A DNA stretch of 34,996 nt from Toxoplasma gondii ME49 (GCF_000006565.2 NC_001799.1:1-34996); one strand, 5' to 3'; counted from the stretch's first letter, positions 1 through 7,074 are shown. Numbers and translations are program-made. Notes: generated by a model from the letters alone, not told the origin.

Positions 1-7
1 GAATTCA

Positions 8-79
8 TAGGCCACCCTGGAATCGAACCAGAAACCACGCCCTTATCAAAAGCGTGCTCTACCGTTGAGCTACCAGCGG
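8..79 (-). tRNA. trnI: tRNA-Ile (GAU), left IR copy
   Basis: The cloverleaf reads on the minus strand with D stem GCTC/GAGC, anticodon loop TTGATAA (GAU) and T loop TTCGATT. It lies downstream of SSU rRNA, matching the bacterial 16S-trnI order. The acceptor stem is poor: CCGCTGG against GTGGCCT pairs only in the middle four positions, two of them G-U. The 3' end lies 7 bases from the window edge (GAATTC), so an artefact at the repeat centre is possible. The gene identity itself is not in doubt. Confidence 0.88.
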
Positions 80-246
80 TTTTTTTATTTACTAGCGCCT
101 GGCTATTCTCCCATTAATAGTTTTAAATAGTATTTTCGCCGCAATGTTTTTTTCACAATCATTGTTTACTTATGAAGTGGTTCTTAACTGCTAAAAACTG
201 CCAGGAAAAATTTTCTCTTTTAAATTTAAATTTTTTTAATTTAGTA
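80..246. other. Spacer between trnI and SSU 3' end (left arm)
   Basis: About 165 bp of AT-rich sequence with no tRNA fold or convincing ORF. An ORF that overlaps this spacer and the SSU gene (172-405) is antisense rRNA and not a gene. The spacer may carry SSU 3' processing signals, but none can be named. Confidence 0.5.
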
Positions 247-700
247 AATTATCCAGCAGCACCTTCCAGTACAGCTACCTTGTTACGACTTCACCCCAGT
301 TATTTATTATTATTTATCCTTTTATCAAAAGTTTTAAAAAATAATCAATTTCCGTGGCGTGACGGGCGGTGTGTACAAGGCTCGAAGACTTATTCACCGC
401 CGTAATGCTGACCGGCGATTACTAGCGATTCCAACTTTACATAAACAAATTGCAGTTTATGTTCCGAACTAAAAATGGTTTTCAATTATTACATTTATTT
501 TCACAAATAAATTAAAAATAAATTGATATTGTATTTATTTTTAAAAATTATTGTACCATCTATTGTAGCACGTATGTAGCCCAGAACATAAAGGGCATAA
601 AGACTTGACGTTTTCCTCTCCTTCCTACTAATTTAGTACAAAAATTTATATAGTCTGTTTTTAAAGATATAAAAAACTTTAAATAAGGGTAGCGCTCGTA

Positions 701-749
<49 letters not shown>

Positions 750-1747
750 CCTCCTGTAAATTTTTTATTAATTAATATTAATAATTTAAAATAAATTTAG
801 TCTAGTTCTGGTAAGGTTTATCGCGTTACATCGAATTAAATTACGTGCTCCACCGCTTGTACGAGCCCCCGTCAATTCCTTTGAGTTTCACCCTTGCGAG
901 CGTACTACTCAGGCGGAATACTTAACGCGTTAGCTAGGGTACTGAATTTATATATTTAATGTCTCCAGTACCGAGTATCCATTGTTTACAGTTAAGACTA
1001 CTGGGGTATCTAATCCCATTTGCTACCTTAACTTTCGTATCTCAGTGTCAGTATCGACCCAGTAAGATGCTTTCGCTGTTGATCTTCTTTTTTGTATCTT
1101 CGCATTTCACTACTCCTCAAAAAATTCCTCTTACCCTTATCGAACTCAAGATTAATAGTTTTCTTCCTTTTTCTAAATTTATCAAATAGTATTTAAGGAA
1201 GAACATACCAATCCACCTACATACACTTTACGCCCAGTAATTTTGGAAAACGCTTGTATCCCCCGTATGACCGCGGCTGCTGGCACGGAGTTAGCCGATA
1301 CTTTTTAAACTTAAACGTCAGTATTATTTTTTTAAGCAAAAGAAGTTTACAACCTTTATAGGCCTTCCTCCTTCATGTGATGACGCTCTGTCAAGCTTGC
1401 GCTTATTGGCAGAAAATTCCCCACTGCTGCCCCCCTTAGGAGTTAGAGCTGTATTTCAATCTCTATGTGGCTGTTTCCCCTCTCAAGGCAGCTACTAATC
1501 TTCGCCTTGGTAAAACTATTACTTCACCAACTAGCTAATTAGATATGAGCTTTTTTTTAGACAATAATTATCTTTTAAAACACTATTGCGTTTATTATAA
1601 ATTATTAAATTTTTATTATATTCTAAAAATAAATTCTCATACATTACTCACTATTACACTATGATATATTAATACCATTCAATTAGCATGTGTTAAGCAC
1701 ATCTCTTGCGTTCTTCCGGAGCCAGGATCAAACTCGTAATAATTTCC
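247..1747 (-). rRNA. rrs: Small subunit (16S-type) rRNA, left IR copy
   Basis: Read on the minus strand, the universal bacterial-type SSU landmarks appear in order: the 5' GAGTTTGATCCTGGCTC element, the 530 loop GTGCCAGCAGCCGCGG, the 690/900 regions (GATTAGATACCC, AAACTCAAAGGAATTGACGG), and the decoding-site segment TTGTACACACCGCCCGTCA followed by GTAACAAGGTA. The length is about 1.5 kb, typical of plastid SSU. The ends are approximate (about 10 nt). Helix 45 is present and followed by GCTGGAT, but the next bases are AATTTAC instead of the usual CACCTCC, so the canonical anti-Shine-Dalgarno is missing. Transcription runs towards the window end, through trnI. Confidence 0.96.
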
Positions 1748-1794
1748 TGAACCTTTAAAACATCTAAGGGAAAAATAAATATATGATAAATATA

Positions 1795-1867
1795 TGGAGA
1801 TAAACGGACTTGAACCGTAAATTTCTTTTTTGCAAAAAAAGTGCTCTACCTCCTGAGCTATATCCCC
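1795..1867 (-). tRNA. trnA: tRNA-Ala (UGC), left IR copy
   Basis: Minus-strand cloverleaf with acceptor GGGGATA/TATCTCC fully paired (one G-U), D stem GCTC/GAGC, anticodon loop TTTGCAA (UGC) and T loop TTCAAGT. It lies upstream of SSU and in the same direction, so it probably leads the SSU transcript. This differs from the bacterial order, where trnA sits between the 16S and 23S genes. Confidence 0.95.
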
Positions 1868-1907
1868 TATATATTATATATATATATAAAATATATAATA
1901 TAATATA
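1868..1907. promoter_or_regulatory. Candidate divergent promoter spacer, all A/T (left arm)
   Basis: This 40-bp stretch of almost pure TA alternation separates trnA (minus, leading into SSU) from trnN (plus). It is the only spacer from which the SSU unit and the opposite unit could both start. No -35/-10 pair can be singled out in such low-complexity DNA, so the promoter role is inferred from gene orientation alone. Confidence 0.35.
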
Positions 1908-1980
1908 TCTTCAGTAGCTCAGTGGTTAGAGCTTTCGGCTGTTAACCGAAGAGTCGTTGGTTCAAATCCAATCTGAGGAG
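1908..1980 (+). tRNA. trnN: tRNA-Asn (GUU), left IR copy
   Basis: Acceptor TCTTCAG/CTGAGGA pairs (T3-G70 wobble), D stem GCTC/GAGC, anticodon loop CTGTTAA (GUU), T loop TTCAAAT, discriminator G. It is convergent with trnL(UAG), which starts 22 bp away on the other strand. Confidence 0.95.
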
Positions 1981-2002
1981 AAATTTTTTGGAAATATATT
2001 AC

Positions 2003-2078
2003 TACGGAAGGAGAGACTCGAACTCTCAAGTTTATTAGATCCTAAATCTAACGCGTCTACCAATTTCGCCACATCCGC
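2003..2078 (-). tRNA. trnL: tRNA-Leu (UAG), left IR copy
   Basis: Minus-strand class II tRNA with acceptor GCGGATG/CTTCCGT (one mismatch), anticodon loop TTTAGGA (UAG), an extended variable region, T stem GAGAG/CTCTC and discriminator A. Together with the intron-containing trnL(UAA) it covers the leucine codons. Confidence 0.94.
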
Positions 2079-2092
2079 ATACTAATCTTAGT

Positions 2093-2165
2093 TAGGCCTA
2101 GTAGGTTTCGAACCTACATAAAAACCTTAGAAGGTTTTTGTCCTTACCCATTAGACGATAGACCT
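2093..2165 (-). tRNA. trnR: tRNA-Arg (UCU), left IR copy
   Basis: Minus-strand cloverleaf with acceptor AGGTCTA/TAGGCCT paired, D stem GTCT/GGAC, T stem GTAGG/CCTAC. The anticodon arm is an A/T-rich near-palindrome around CTTCTAA, best read as anticodon UCU with U33 and A37. It serves the AGA/AGG codons. The stem has one irregular position, so I am slightly less sure of the exact fold than of the identity. Confidence 0.9.
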
Positions 2166-2174
2166 TTTATTTTA

Positions 2175-2246
2175 TGCGCAGTATTGGAATCGAACCAATA
2201 CTTATGTGCTTGTAAAGCATATACTCTACCACTAAGCTAACTACCC
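2175..2246 (-). tRNA. trnV: tRNA-Val (UAC), left IR copy
   Basis: Minus-strand cloverleaf with acceptor GGGTAGT/ACTGCGC (one G-G mismatch at 2-71), anticodon loop TTTACAA (UAC), T stem ATTGG/CCAAT. It is the only Val tRNA, so UAC must read the whole GUN box. It ends 35 bp from the divergent trnR(ACG). Confidence 0.94.
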
Positions 2247-2281
2247 TATATTATTTAAGTATAGGTAACTTATATAGTTAC

Positions 2282-2354
2282 GAGTCAATAGCTCAGTTGG
2301 AAGAGTATGTGGCTACGGACTACAATGACGGGGGTTCAAATCCCTCTTGACTCT
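2282..2354 (+). tRNA. trnR: tRNA-Arg (ACG), left IR copy
   Basis: Acceptor GAGTCAA/TTGACTC is perfectly paired, anticodon loop CTACGGA (ACG), T loop TTCAAAT. The A34 would be converted to inosine by a TadA-type deaminase, as in bacteria and plastids, to read CGN codons. It leads the fMet-LSU-trnT unit. Confidence 0.95.
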
Positions 2355-2379
2355 GGATTTAAGATTAAGAAATATTTAA

Positions 2380-2453
2380 AGCGGGGTAGAGCAGGTTGGT
2401 AGCTCGTCGGGCTCATGACCCGAAGGTCAGCGGTTCAAATCGGCTCCTCGTTT
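2380..2453 (+). tRNA. trnfM: Initiator tRNA-fMet (CAU), left IR copy
   Basis: The initiator hallmark is present: three consecutive G-C pairs in the anticodon stem (TCGGG/CCCGA) flanking loop CTCATGA. The D arm GAGC AGGTTGGTA GCTC matches bacterial and plastid initiators. The acceptor is AGCGGGG/CCTCGTT, giving an A1-U72 pair rather than the bacterial C1xA72 mismatch. A weak A-U pair is still compatible with formylation. It lies 60 bp upstream of LSU. Confidence 0.95.
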
Positions 2454-2512
2454 ATATATAAATATAAAATTAAAATTATATACGGGATATAAGTAAAAAA
2501 GTGAAAAAATAA

Positions 2513-4217
2513 AATAAAAATTTTAAATTATAGGAAAAAAAGGATGTCTAGGTACTTTAAGACGATGAAGGACGTAAAAAATATATATATACGAAAAACT
2601 TATTTATAGCTTATATACTTTAAGTAAGATCTCCGAATAGGGAACCTTTTAATATTTTTTAAATTAAAAATGATTTACTTGAGGAACTGAATCATCTTAG
2701 TACTCAAAGGAAAAGAAAATAACAATTATTCCCTTAGTAGTGGCGAACGAGTAGGGATAAGAAACGTTAGACGTTTAGTTTAAATAAAAATAAAATAAAG
2801 TAAATATAAACAACTGGTTTATATTGAAGAAACAAGAACTTCCTTGTAAAACTAAATACTTTAAAGTAACCGATAGTGTACTAGTACCGTGAGGGAAAGA
2901 TGAAAAGAACCCCGGGTGGGGAGTGAAAAGAGACTGAAATTTTAATCCTAACAACAATAGAAGGGTATATGAACCTAACTATTTGCCTGTTGAAGAAGGA
3001 ACCGATAAGTTTTGGTTTTTAAGCAAAAGGCTAAAATTAAACTTGAAGCCATAGTGAAAACGAGTTATTACAATTAGTAATAGCGTTTGTATATAACCAA
3101 AAGCGCGAATCCAATTGATATAACCTTGTTCAGAATGAAATATAAATAACTTTATATAGAGGTTCGAACTGATTAATGCTGCAAAATTATCAGAAGAAAT
3201 GAGGTTAGTTGTGAAATGCTTGTCGAATTTGGAGCTAGCTGGTTCTCCCCGAAATGTATTGAGGCGCAGCTATTATAATATATATAAAAAGGGTAAAGCA
3301 CTGTTTTTAAAATCACTATAAACTAATAATATTTTTATATTAACATTATAATAAGTGAGACTTTTAGGGATAATCTTATAAGTCAAAAGGGAAACAACCC
3401 AGACCATAAACTAAGATAAAAATATAACGAAAATTTTAAAGGATGTGGAGTTGTTACGTATACAACCAGAAGGTTAGCTTGAAGCAGTTTTCCTTTAAAA
3501 AGTGCGTTAAAGCTTACTGGTAAAGTAATTCTGCACCTAAAATGAACAATAAAATATTTTTTTATCGAAGTAATGGGATCTATTAATTAAAAATAGATCG
3601 GTAGGGGAGCGTTCTACATTAAAATAAAGCAAAGTTATTAAATTTTGTGAATAAAGTAGAAGTGAGAATGTCGGTTTAAGTAACTTAAATATTAAGAAGA
3701 ATCTAATACCTCAAAAACTCAAAAGGTTCCTATGAAAGGATAAACCGCATAGGGTTAGTCGGGGCCTAAGATAAGAAATTTATTGTAATTGATGGGAATC
3801 AAGTTAATATTCTTGAACCATATTTATATAGTATACAAGTAGTGACCTAAATATAAATTCTAAGTAATATAATAAATGATTTTTACTTAGAAATAAAATT
3901 TTTGCTAGAAAAATGATATTGTATAATTATAGATATGCCCGTACTAAAACTGACACAAGTGAGTAGGTACTATAACGTACTAAGAGGACGAAATAAATTT
4001 CTTTAAGGAACTCGGCAAAACAATCCTGTAACTTCGGGATAAAGGATGCCTATAAGGCTGCAATTAAAAGGTTCAAGCGACTGTTTATCAAAAACACAGG
4101 TATCCGCAAAATGTAATTATGAAGTAAGGATACTGACACCTGCCCAGTGCTAGTAAGTTAAAAAAAATTTTTATGTTATACAAATAATTTTTTTATAAGC
4201 TCTAGTAAACGGCGGCT

Positions 4218-4249
<32 letters not shown>

Positions 4250-4250
4250 A

Positions 4251-4281
<31 letters not shown>

Positions 4282-4776
4282 TGTAACGACTTGAACACTG
4301 TCTTTAAGAAATATTCGGTGAAATAGAAATGTTTGTAAAGATACAGACTTTTTACATCAGGACAGAAAGACCCTATGAAGCTTTACTGCAATTTGAAATT
4401 GAAATTAAATTTTATTTATATAGTGTAAGTGGGAAGTTTATACTATTAATGAAACTCCACTTTAATAAATTTTAATTTCTAACTATAATTTTTTTATCAT
4501 ATTATATAAAAATTTCAAAAAGGTAGTTTGACTGGGGCGGTTGCCTCCTAAAGAGTAACGGAGGTGCACAAAGGTCTTTTATTTTAATAAAAATAAAATA
4601 TTAAAATTAATAAATGTAAAGGTAAATAATAAGAAGGCTTGATTGTGAGAGTAACTACTTAAACAAGGACGAAAGTCGGTCTTAGTGATCCGACAACTCT
4701 AAGTGGTAGGATTGTCGCTTAACGGATAAAAGTTACTCTAGGGATAACAGGCTGATCTCTCCCGATAGTCCATATT

Positions 4777-4819
<43 letters not shown>

Positions 4820-4871
4820 AGGCTGTAGCAGGTCTCAAGGGTTGGTCTGTTCGCCCATTAAAGCGGCACGT

Positions 4872-4907
<36 letters not shown>

Positions 4908-5160
4908 GTATCCGATGTAAACGTAAGAATATTGTAAAGTATTTCCTTTAGTACGAGAGGACCAAGGAGATTAAACCTATAGTAGTTCAGTTATTTTATC
5001 ATAAGTATTTTACTGAGTAGCTAAGTTTAATAAAAATAACTACTGAAAGCATATAAGTAGGAAAAAACTTTAAGATTAATATTCTGTTCATAAGATTGAG
5101 TAAGAATTTAAAAAGAACATTTATTAAAAAGAAAAATTGTATAAAAATAGTAATGTTTTT
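2513..5160 (+). rRNA. rrl: Large subunit (23S-type) rRNA, left IR copy
   Basis: LSU landmarks appear in order: the 5' GGATGTCTAGGTAC region, the GTPase-centre segment near 3440-3530 (GAAGCAG, GCGTTAAAGCTTACTGG), the TAACTATAACGGTCCTAAGGT block (domain IV, about 4217), the peptidyl-transferase segment GACAGAAAGACCCTATGAAG (4361), TAACAGGCTGATCTC, and the sarcin-ricin loop AGTACGAGAGGACC (about 4950). The size is about 2.65 kb. Both ends are estimates: the 5' end fits the E. coli offset to GGATG, and the 3' end is less sure. Bases equivalent to E. coli A2058, A2059 and G2061 are A4366, A4367 and G4369, the drug-sensitive state. No 5S gene follows. Confidence 0.95.
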
Positions 5161-5198
5161 AGCAAATTTTTGCTTTTAATTCGAAGATAAATTTTTTC

Positions 5199-5270
5199 GC
5201 TGATGTAGCTCAATGGTAGAGCCGCTGATTTGTAATCAGGAGGTTATGGGTTCGAATCCCTTTATCAGTT
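5199..5270 (+). tRNA. trnT: tRNA-Thr (UGU), left IR copy
   Basis: Acceptor GCTGATG/TATCAGT pairs with G-U at both ends, D stem GCTC/GAGC, anticodon loop TTTGTAA (UGU), T loop TTCGAAT. It follows LSU in the same direction and sits 41 bp before the rps4 start, so it is likely co-transcribed with LSU and rps4. The identical copy precedes sufB. Confidence 0.95.
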
Positions 5271-5311
5271 GATTTTTTTATTTTATATATTTAATTTTTT
5301 TTTTACTAAAT

Positions 5312-5908
5312 ATGAAAAAGAAATTTAGAACTAAACTTAAAAAATTACAATATTTTAAACTTACATTTTTACCTGGATTTTGTACTAAATTATTAAAAAA
5401 AGAATTAGTACCTATTAAAAAAGGAAAAACATCTTCTTTTCGAATTCAATTATTAGAGAAACAAAAATTAAAATATAATTATAGACTTAAAGAAAATCAA
5501 ATTAAAAAATATTTTAAATATATTAAATTATTAAAAATATTTAATTTAATTCAAATTATTGAATTACGTTTAGATGCTACTATATTTAGATTAGGTTTTG
5601 CTAAATCTATAAACCAAGCTAGACAATTAATTACTCATGGTTTTATTTTTATTAATTCTATATTAGTAAAAAAACCTAGTTTTATTTTAACAGAAAAAGA
5701 TTTAATTTATATAAATCCTAAAAAATTTACAATTATTTTAATTTGTAGAATTAATTTATTTTTTAGATATTATAATAAATATAATTTATATATATATACT
5801 CTATGTGTAGAATATTTAAAATTTAAATTACAAAAAGAATTTTATTTTAAATTATATTTATTTATACCTTTTGATGAAAATTTAATTAAATATTATTATA
5901 AGTTTTAA
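5312..5908 (+). CDS. rps4: Ribosomal protein uS4
   Basis: A 198-residue, very basic protein that binds 16S rRNA as a primary assembly protein of the small subunit. The N-terminal part keeps the S4 pattern (FLPGFCTKL, then a basic stretch and FRIQLLEKQKLKYNY near residues 40-57). The S4 RNA-binding domain is clear at about residues 86-112 (ELRLDATIFRLGFAKSINQA, then ARQLITHG). Length matches the family (about 200). The first six bases (ATGAAA) lie inside the inverted repeat and are shared with the sufB start, and the T10 leader before them is repeat sequence too. No Shine-Dalgarno is visible. It is probably read from the LSU-trnT transcript. No in-frame UGA. Confidence 0.95.
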   Translation: MKKKFRTKLKKLQYFKLTFLPGFCTKLLKKELVPIKKGKTSSFRIQLLEKQKLKYNYRLKENQIKKYFKYIKLLKIFNLIQIIELRLDATIFRLGFAKSINQARQLITHGFIFINSILVKKPSFILTEKDLIYINPKKFTIILICRINLFFRYYNKYNLYIYTLCVEYLKFKLQKEFYFKLYLFIPFDENLIKYYYKF

Positions 5909-5934
5909 TTTAATCTAAATTATTTATTTTTATT

Positions 5935-6008
5935 GGTAAATGAAGTTAAATGGTTTTAACCCTAGATTGTGGTTCTAGTTATAGCAAGTTCAATTCTTGT
6001 CATTTATC
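5935..6008 (+). tRNA. trnH: tRNA-His (GUG)
   Basis: The anticodon arm CTAGA/TCTAG holds loop TTGTGGT (GUG). The acceptor GTAAATG/CATTTAT is preceded by a G that can pair with C73, the G-1:C73 pair typical of bacterial and plastid tRNA-His encoded in the DNA. It is first in the ten-tRNA cluster between rps4 and rpl4. Confidence 0.93.
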
Positions 6009-6017
6009 AAAATATAA

Positions 6018-6089
6018 ATGATATAATTTAATTAGGTAAAATAAAGAATTGCAAATTCTTGAATTCTCAGTTCAAATCTGAGTATCATT
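6018..6089 (+). tRNA. trnC: tRNA-Cys (GCA)
   Basis: Acceptor ATGATAT/GTATCAT, anticodon stem AAGAA/TTCTT with loop TTGCAAA (GCA), T stem CTCAG/CTGAG with loop TTCAAAT, discriminator U (usual for Cys). The D arm is A/T-rich and weak. Confidence 0.92.
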
Positions 6090-6098
6090 TTTTATAAA

Positions 6099-6374
6099 AA
6101 GGATGTGGTGAAATTTGGTAAACACAGCGGACTTTATAATAATTTAAATTTAGAGATAAATAGTTTTTATCTTTATTATTATCGATAAACTATAAAAAAA
6201 TTATATAAGAATTTTTGTATTATTAAATTTAGATTTATTAATCAAAAGACTCTAAAAAATAAATTACTTAATATTAATATAGAGTTTATAAAAAAGTTAA
6301 CTAAATTAATTATAAATATATGAAAATCCGTAAACTTTAAAAAAGTTTTGAGGGTTCGAGTCCCTTCTTCCTTA
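6099..6374 (+). tRNA. trnL: tRNA-Leu (UAA), interrupted by a group I intron
   Basis: Exons are 6099-6134 and 6323-6374. Joined, they give acceptor AAGGATG/CTTCCTT (one mismatch), anticodon stem GCGGA/TCCGT, loop C-T-T then A-A-A-A (UAA), a long variable arm, and T stem GAGGG/CCCTT. The exon break falls after U34 of the anticodon, the same site as the group I intron of cyanobacterial and plastid trnL(UAA). Confidence 0.93.
6135..6322 (+). other. Group I intron in trnL(UAA)
   Basis: This is a 188-nt insert at the anticodon position used by the ancient cyanobacterial/plastid trnL intron. The 5' exon ends in U and the intron ends in G (omega-G), as required for group I splicing. A conserved R/S-like pair is visible: TCAAAAGACTCTAAA near 6241-6255 and AGAGTTT near 6280, which can form P7. 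It has no ORF and is small and very AT-rich next to the cyanobacterial form, so peripheral helices are probably reduced. The exact P1/P3 pairing was not folded. Confidence 0.85.
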
Positions 6375-6385
6375 TTTTTTTTAAT

Positions 6386-6461
6386 ATACTTGTGGCTGAG
6401 TGGGCAAAAGCAGTGAGCTCATAACTCATATAAAACGAAAGTTCGAATCTTTTCAAGTATA
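6386..6461 (+). tRNA. CAU tRNA: elongator Met, or Ile reading AUA
   Basis: Acceptor ATACTTG/CAAGTAT is fully paired, anticodon stem GTGAG/CTCAT with loop CTCATAA, T stem GAAAG/CTTTT. It lacks the initiator G-C triplet. The D-arm region (TGGCTGAGTGGGCAAAAGC) looks more like plastid trnI(CAU), as I recall it, than plastid elongator trnM. If C34 were lysidine-modified it would read AUA as Ile. Since the initiator is the only other CAU tRNA, assignment as Met or Ile is open. Confidence 0.85.
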
Positions 6462-6492
6462 TAATAAAATAAATATAAATAAATTAATTTAT

Positions 6493-6575
6493 GGATTGAT
6501 GTCTGAGTGGTCAATAGAAATAGACTGTAAATCTATAGAAGTTATTCTTCATCGGTTCAAATCCGATTCAATTCA
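6493..6575 (+). tRNA. trnY: tRNA-Tyr (GUA)
   Basis: Acceptor GGATTGA/TCAATTC, anticodon loop CTGTAAA (GUA) on stem TAGA/TCTA, a long class II variable arm (AGAAGTTATTCTTC) as in bacterial and plastid tRNA-Tyr, and T stem ATCGG/CCGAT. Confidence 0.93.
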
Positions 6576-6609
6576 TTAAAATTTAAATTATAAAATTATA
6601 ATTTACTTA

Positions 6610-6699
6610 AGAAAAGTGGCTGAGAGGTTTAAAGCACCAATTTGCTAGTTTGGTATATAATTAAATTTTATATCAAGGGTTCGAATCCCTTCTTTTCTG
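6610..6699 (+). tRNA. trnS: tRNA-Ser (GCU)
   Basis: Acceptor AGAAAAG/CTTTTCT is perfectly paired, anticodon loop TTGCTAG (GCU), an A/T-rich long variable arm, T loop TTCGAAT, discriminator G as usual for Ser. It reads AGU/AGC. Confidence 0.92.
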
Positions 6700-6719
6700 T
6701 TAACTATAAAATTTAAATA

Positions 6720-6793
6720 GGAATTATAGTTTAATTGGTTAAAATTTTATCTTGTCATGATAATAGATGTGAGTTCAAATCTCATTAATTCCG
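6720..6793 (+). tRNA. trnD: tRNA-Asp (GUC)
   Basis: Acceptor GGAATTA/TAATTCC is perfectly paired, anticodon stem TTATC/GATAA with loop TTGTCAT (GUC), T loop TTCAAAT, discriminator G (typical of Asp). Confidence 0.94.
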
Positions 6794-6824
6794 TTTATTT
6801 ATATATTTTTATTTAATTTAAAAC

Positions 6825-6896
6825 TAGGTTGTCTGGGAATCGAACCCAGATTCTTTCGGTTAAAAGCCGAATACTATACCATTAAGCTAACAACCT
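6825..6896 (-). tRNA. trnK: tRNA-Lys (UUU)
   Basis: Minus-strand cloverleaf with acceptor AGGTTGT/ACAACCT, anticodon stem TTCGG/CCGAA with loop CTTTTAA (UUU), T stem CTGGG/CCCAG. It is the only minus-strand gene of this cluster, lying between trnD and trnE, so it needs its own transcript or readthrough from the antisense side. Confidence 0.94.
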
Positions 6897-6923
6897 TATA
6901 ATATTAATTATATTAAATTAATA

Positions 6924-6996
6924 GCTTTTATCGTCTAAAAGGTTAGGATACTTTTTTTTCATAAAAGAGATAAGGATTCAATTTCCTTTAAAAGCA
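6924..6996 (+). tRNA. trnE: tRNA-Glu (UUC)
   Basis: Acceptor GCTTTTA/TAAAAGC, anticodon stem CTTTT/AAAAG with loop TTTTCAT (UUC), T loop TTCAATT. In plastids that still make haem, tRNA-Glu also feeds 5-aminolevulinate synthesis by the C5 route. Apicomplexa are known to use the Shemin route instead, so here translation is the expected role. Confidence 0.9.
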
Positions 6997-7000
6997 TATT

Positions 7001-7074
7001 CGGAATGTGGCGTAGTTAGGTAGCGCTTCTATTTTGGGAATAGAAAGTCATAGGTTCAAATCCTGTCATTCCGA
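7001..7074 (+). tRNA. trnP: tRNA-Pro (UGG)
   Basis: Acceptor CGGAATG/CATTCCG, anticodon loop TTTGGGA (UGG) on stem TCTAT/ATAGA, T loop TTCAAAT. It is last in the tRNA cluster, 42 bp before rpl4. Confidence 0.94.

Larger units (their letters stand above)
1..5317. repeat. Inverted repeat, left arm (rRNA/tRNA operon)
   Basis: This is the reverse complement of 29681-34996, so base x pairs with base 34997-x over nearly the whole arm. The arm holds SSU and LSU rRNA and nine tRNA genes. It runs from the first base of the window through the first two codons (ATGAAA) of rps4; sufB begins with the same six bases in the other arm. I see three differences between arms, all near the inner boundary: AA at 5178-5179 against a single C-equivalent (29819), T6 at 5192-5197 against A7 (29800-29806), and T10 before rps4 against A9 before sufB. 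Spot checks elsewhere (tRNAs, rRNA landmarks) found no differences, but I did not compare every base. Confidence 0.97.

Noticed and set aside
172..1189. Plus-strand ORFs at 172-405 and 959-1189 (and mirrors 34592-34825, 33808-34038)
   Set aside because: They lie antisense to SSU rRNA or its 3' flank, and the two repeat copies share them only because the DNA is identical.
2775..2957. Minus-strand ORF (mirror 32040-32222)
   Set aside because: Antisense to LSU rRNA; its sequence is explained by conserved rRNA.
5161..5177. AGCAAATTTTTGCT followed by T-run as an LSU terminator hairpin
   Set aside because: The stem is only five to six A/T-rich pairs with almost no loop, and trnT and rps4 follow in the same direction; it may be a processing signal at most.
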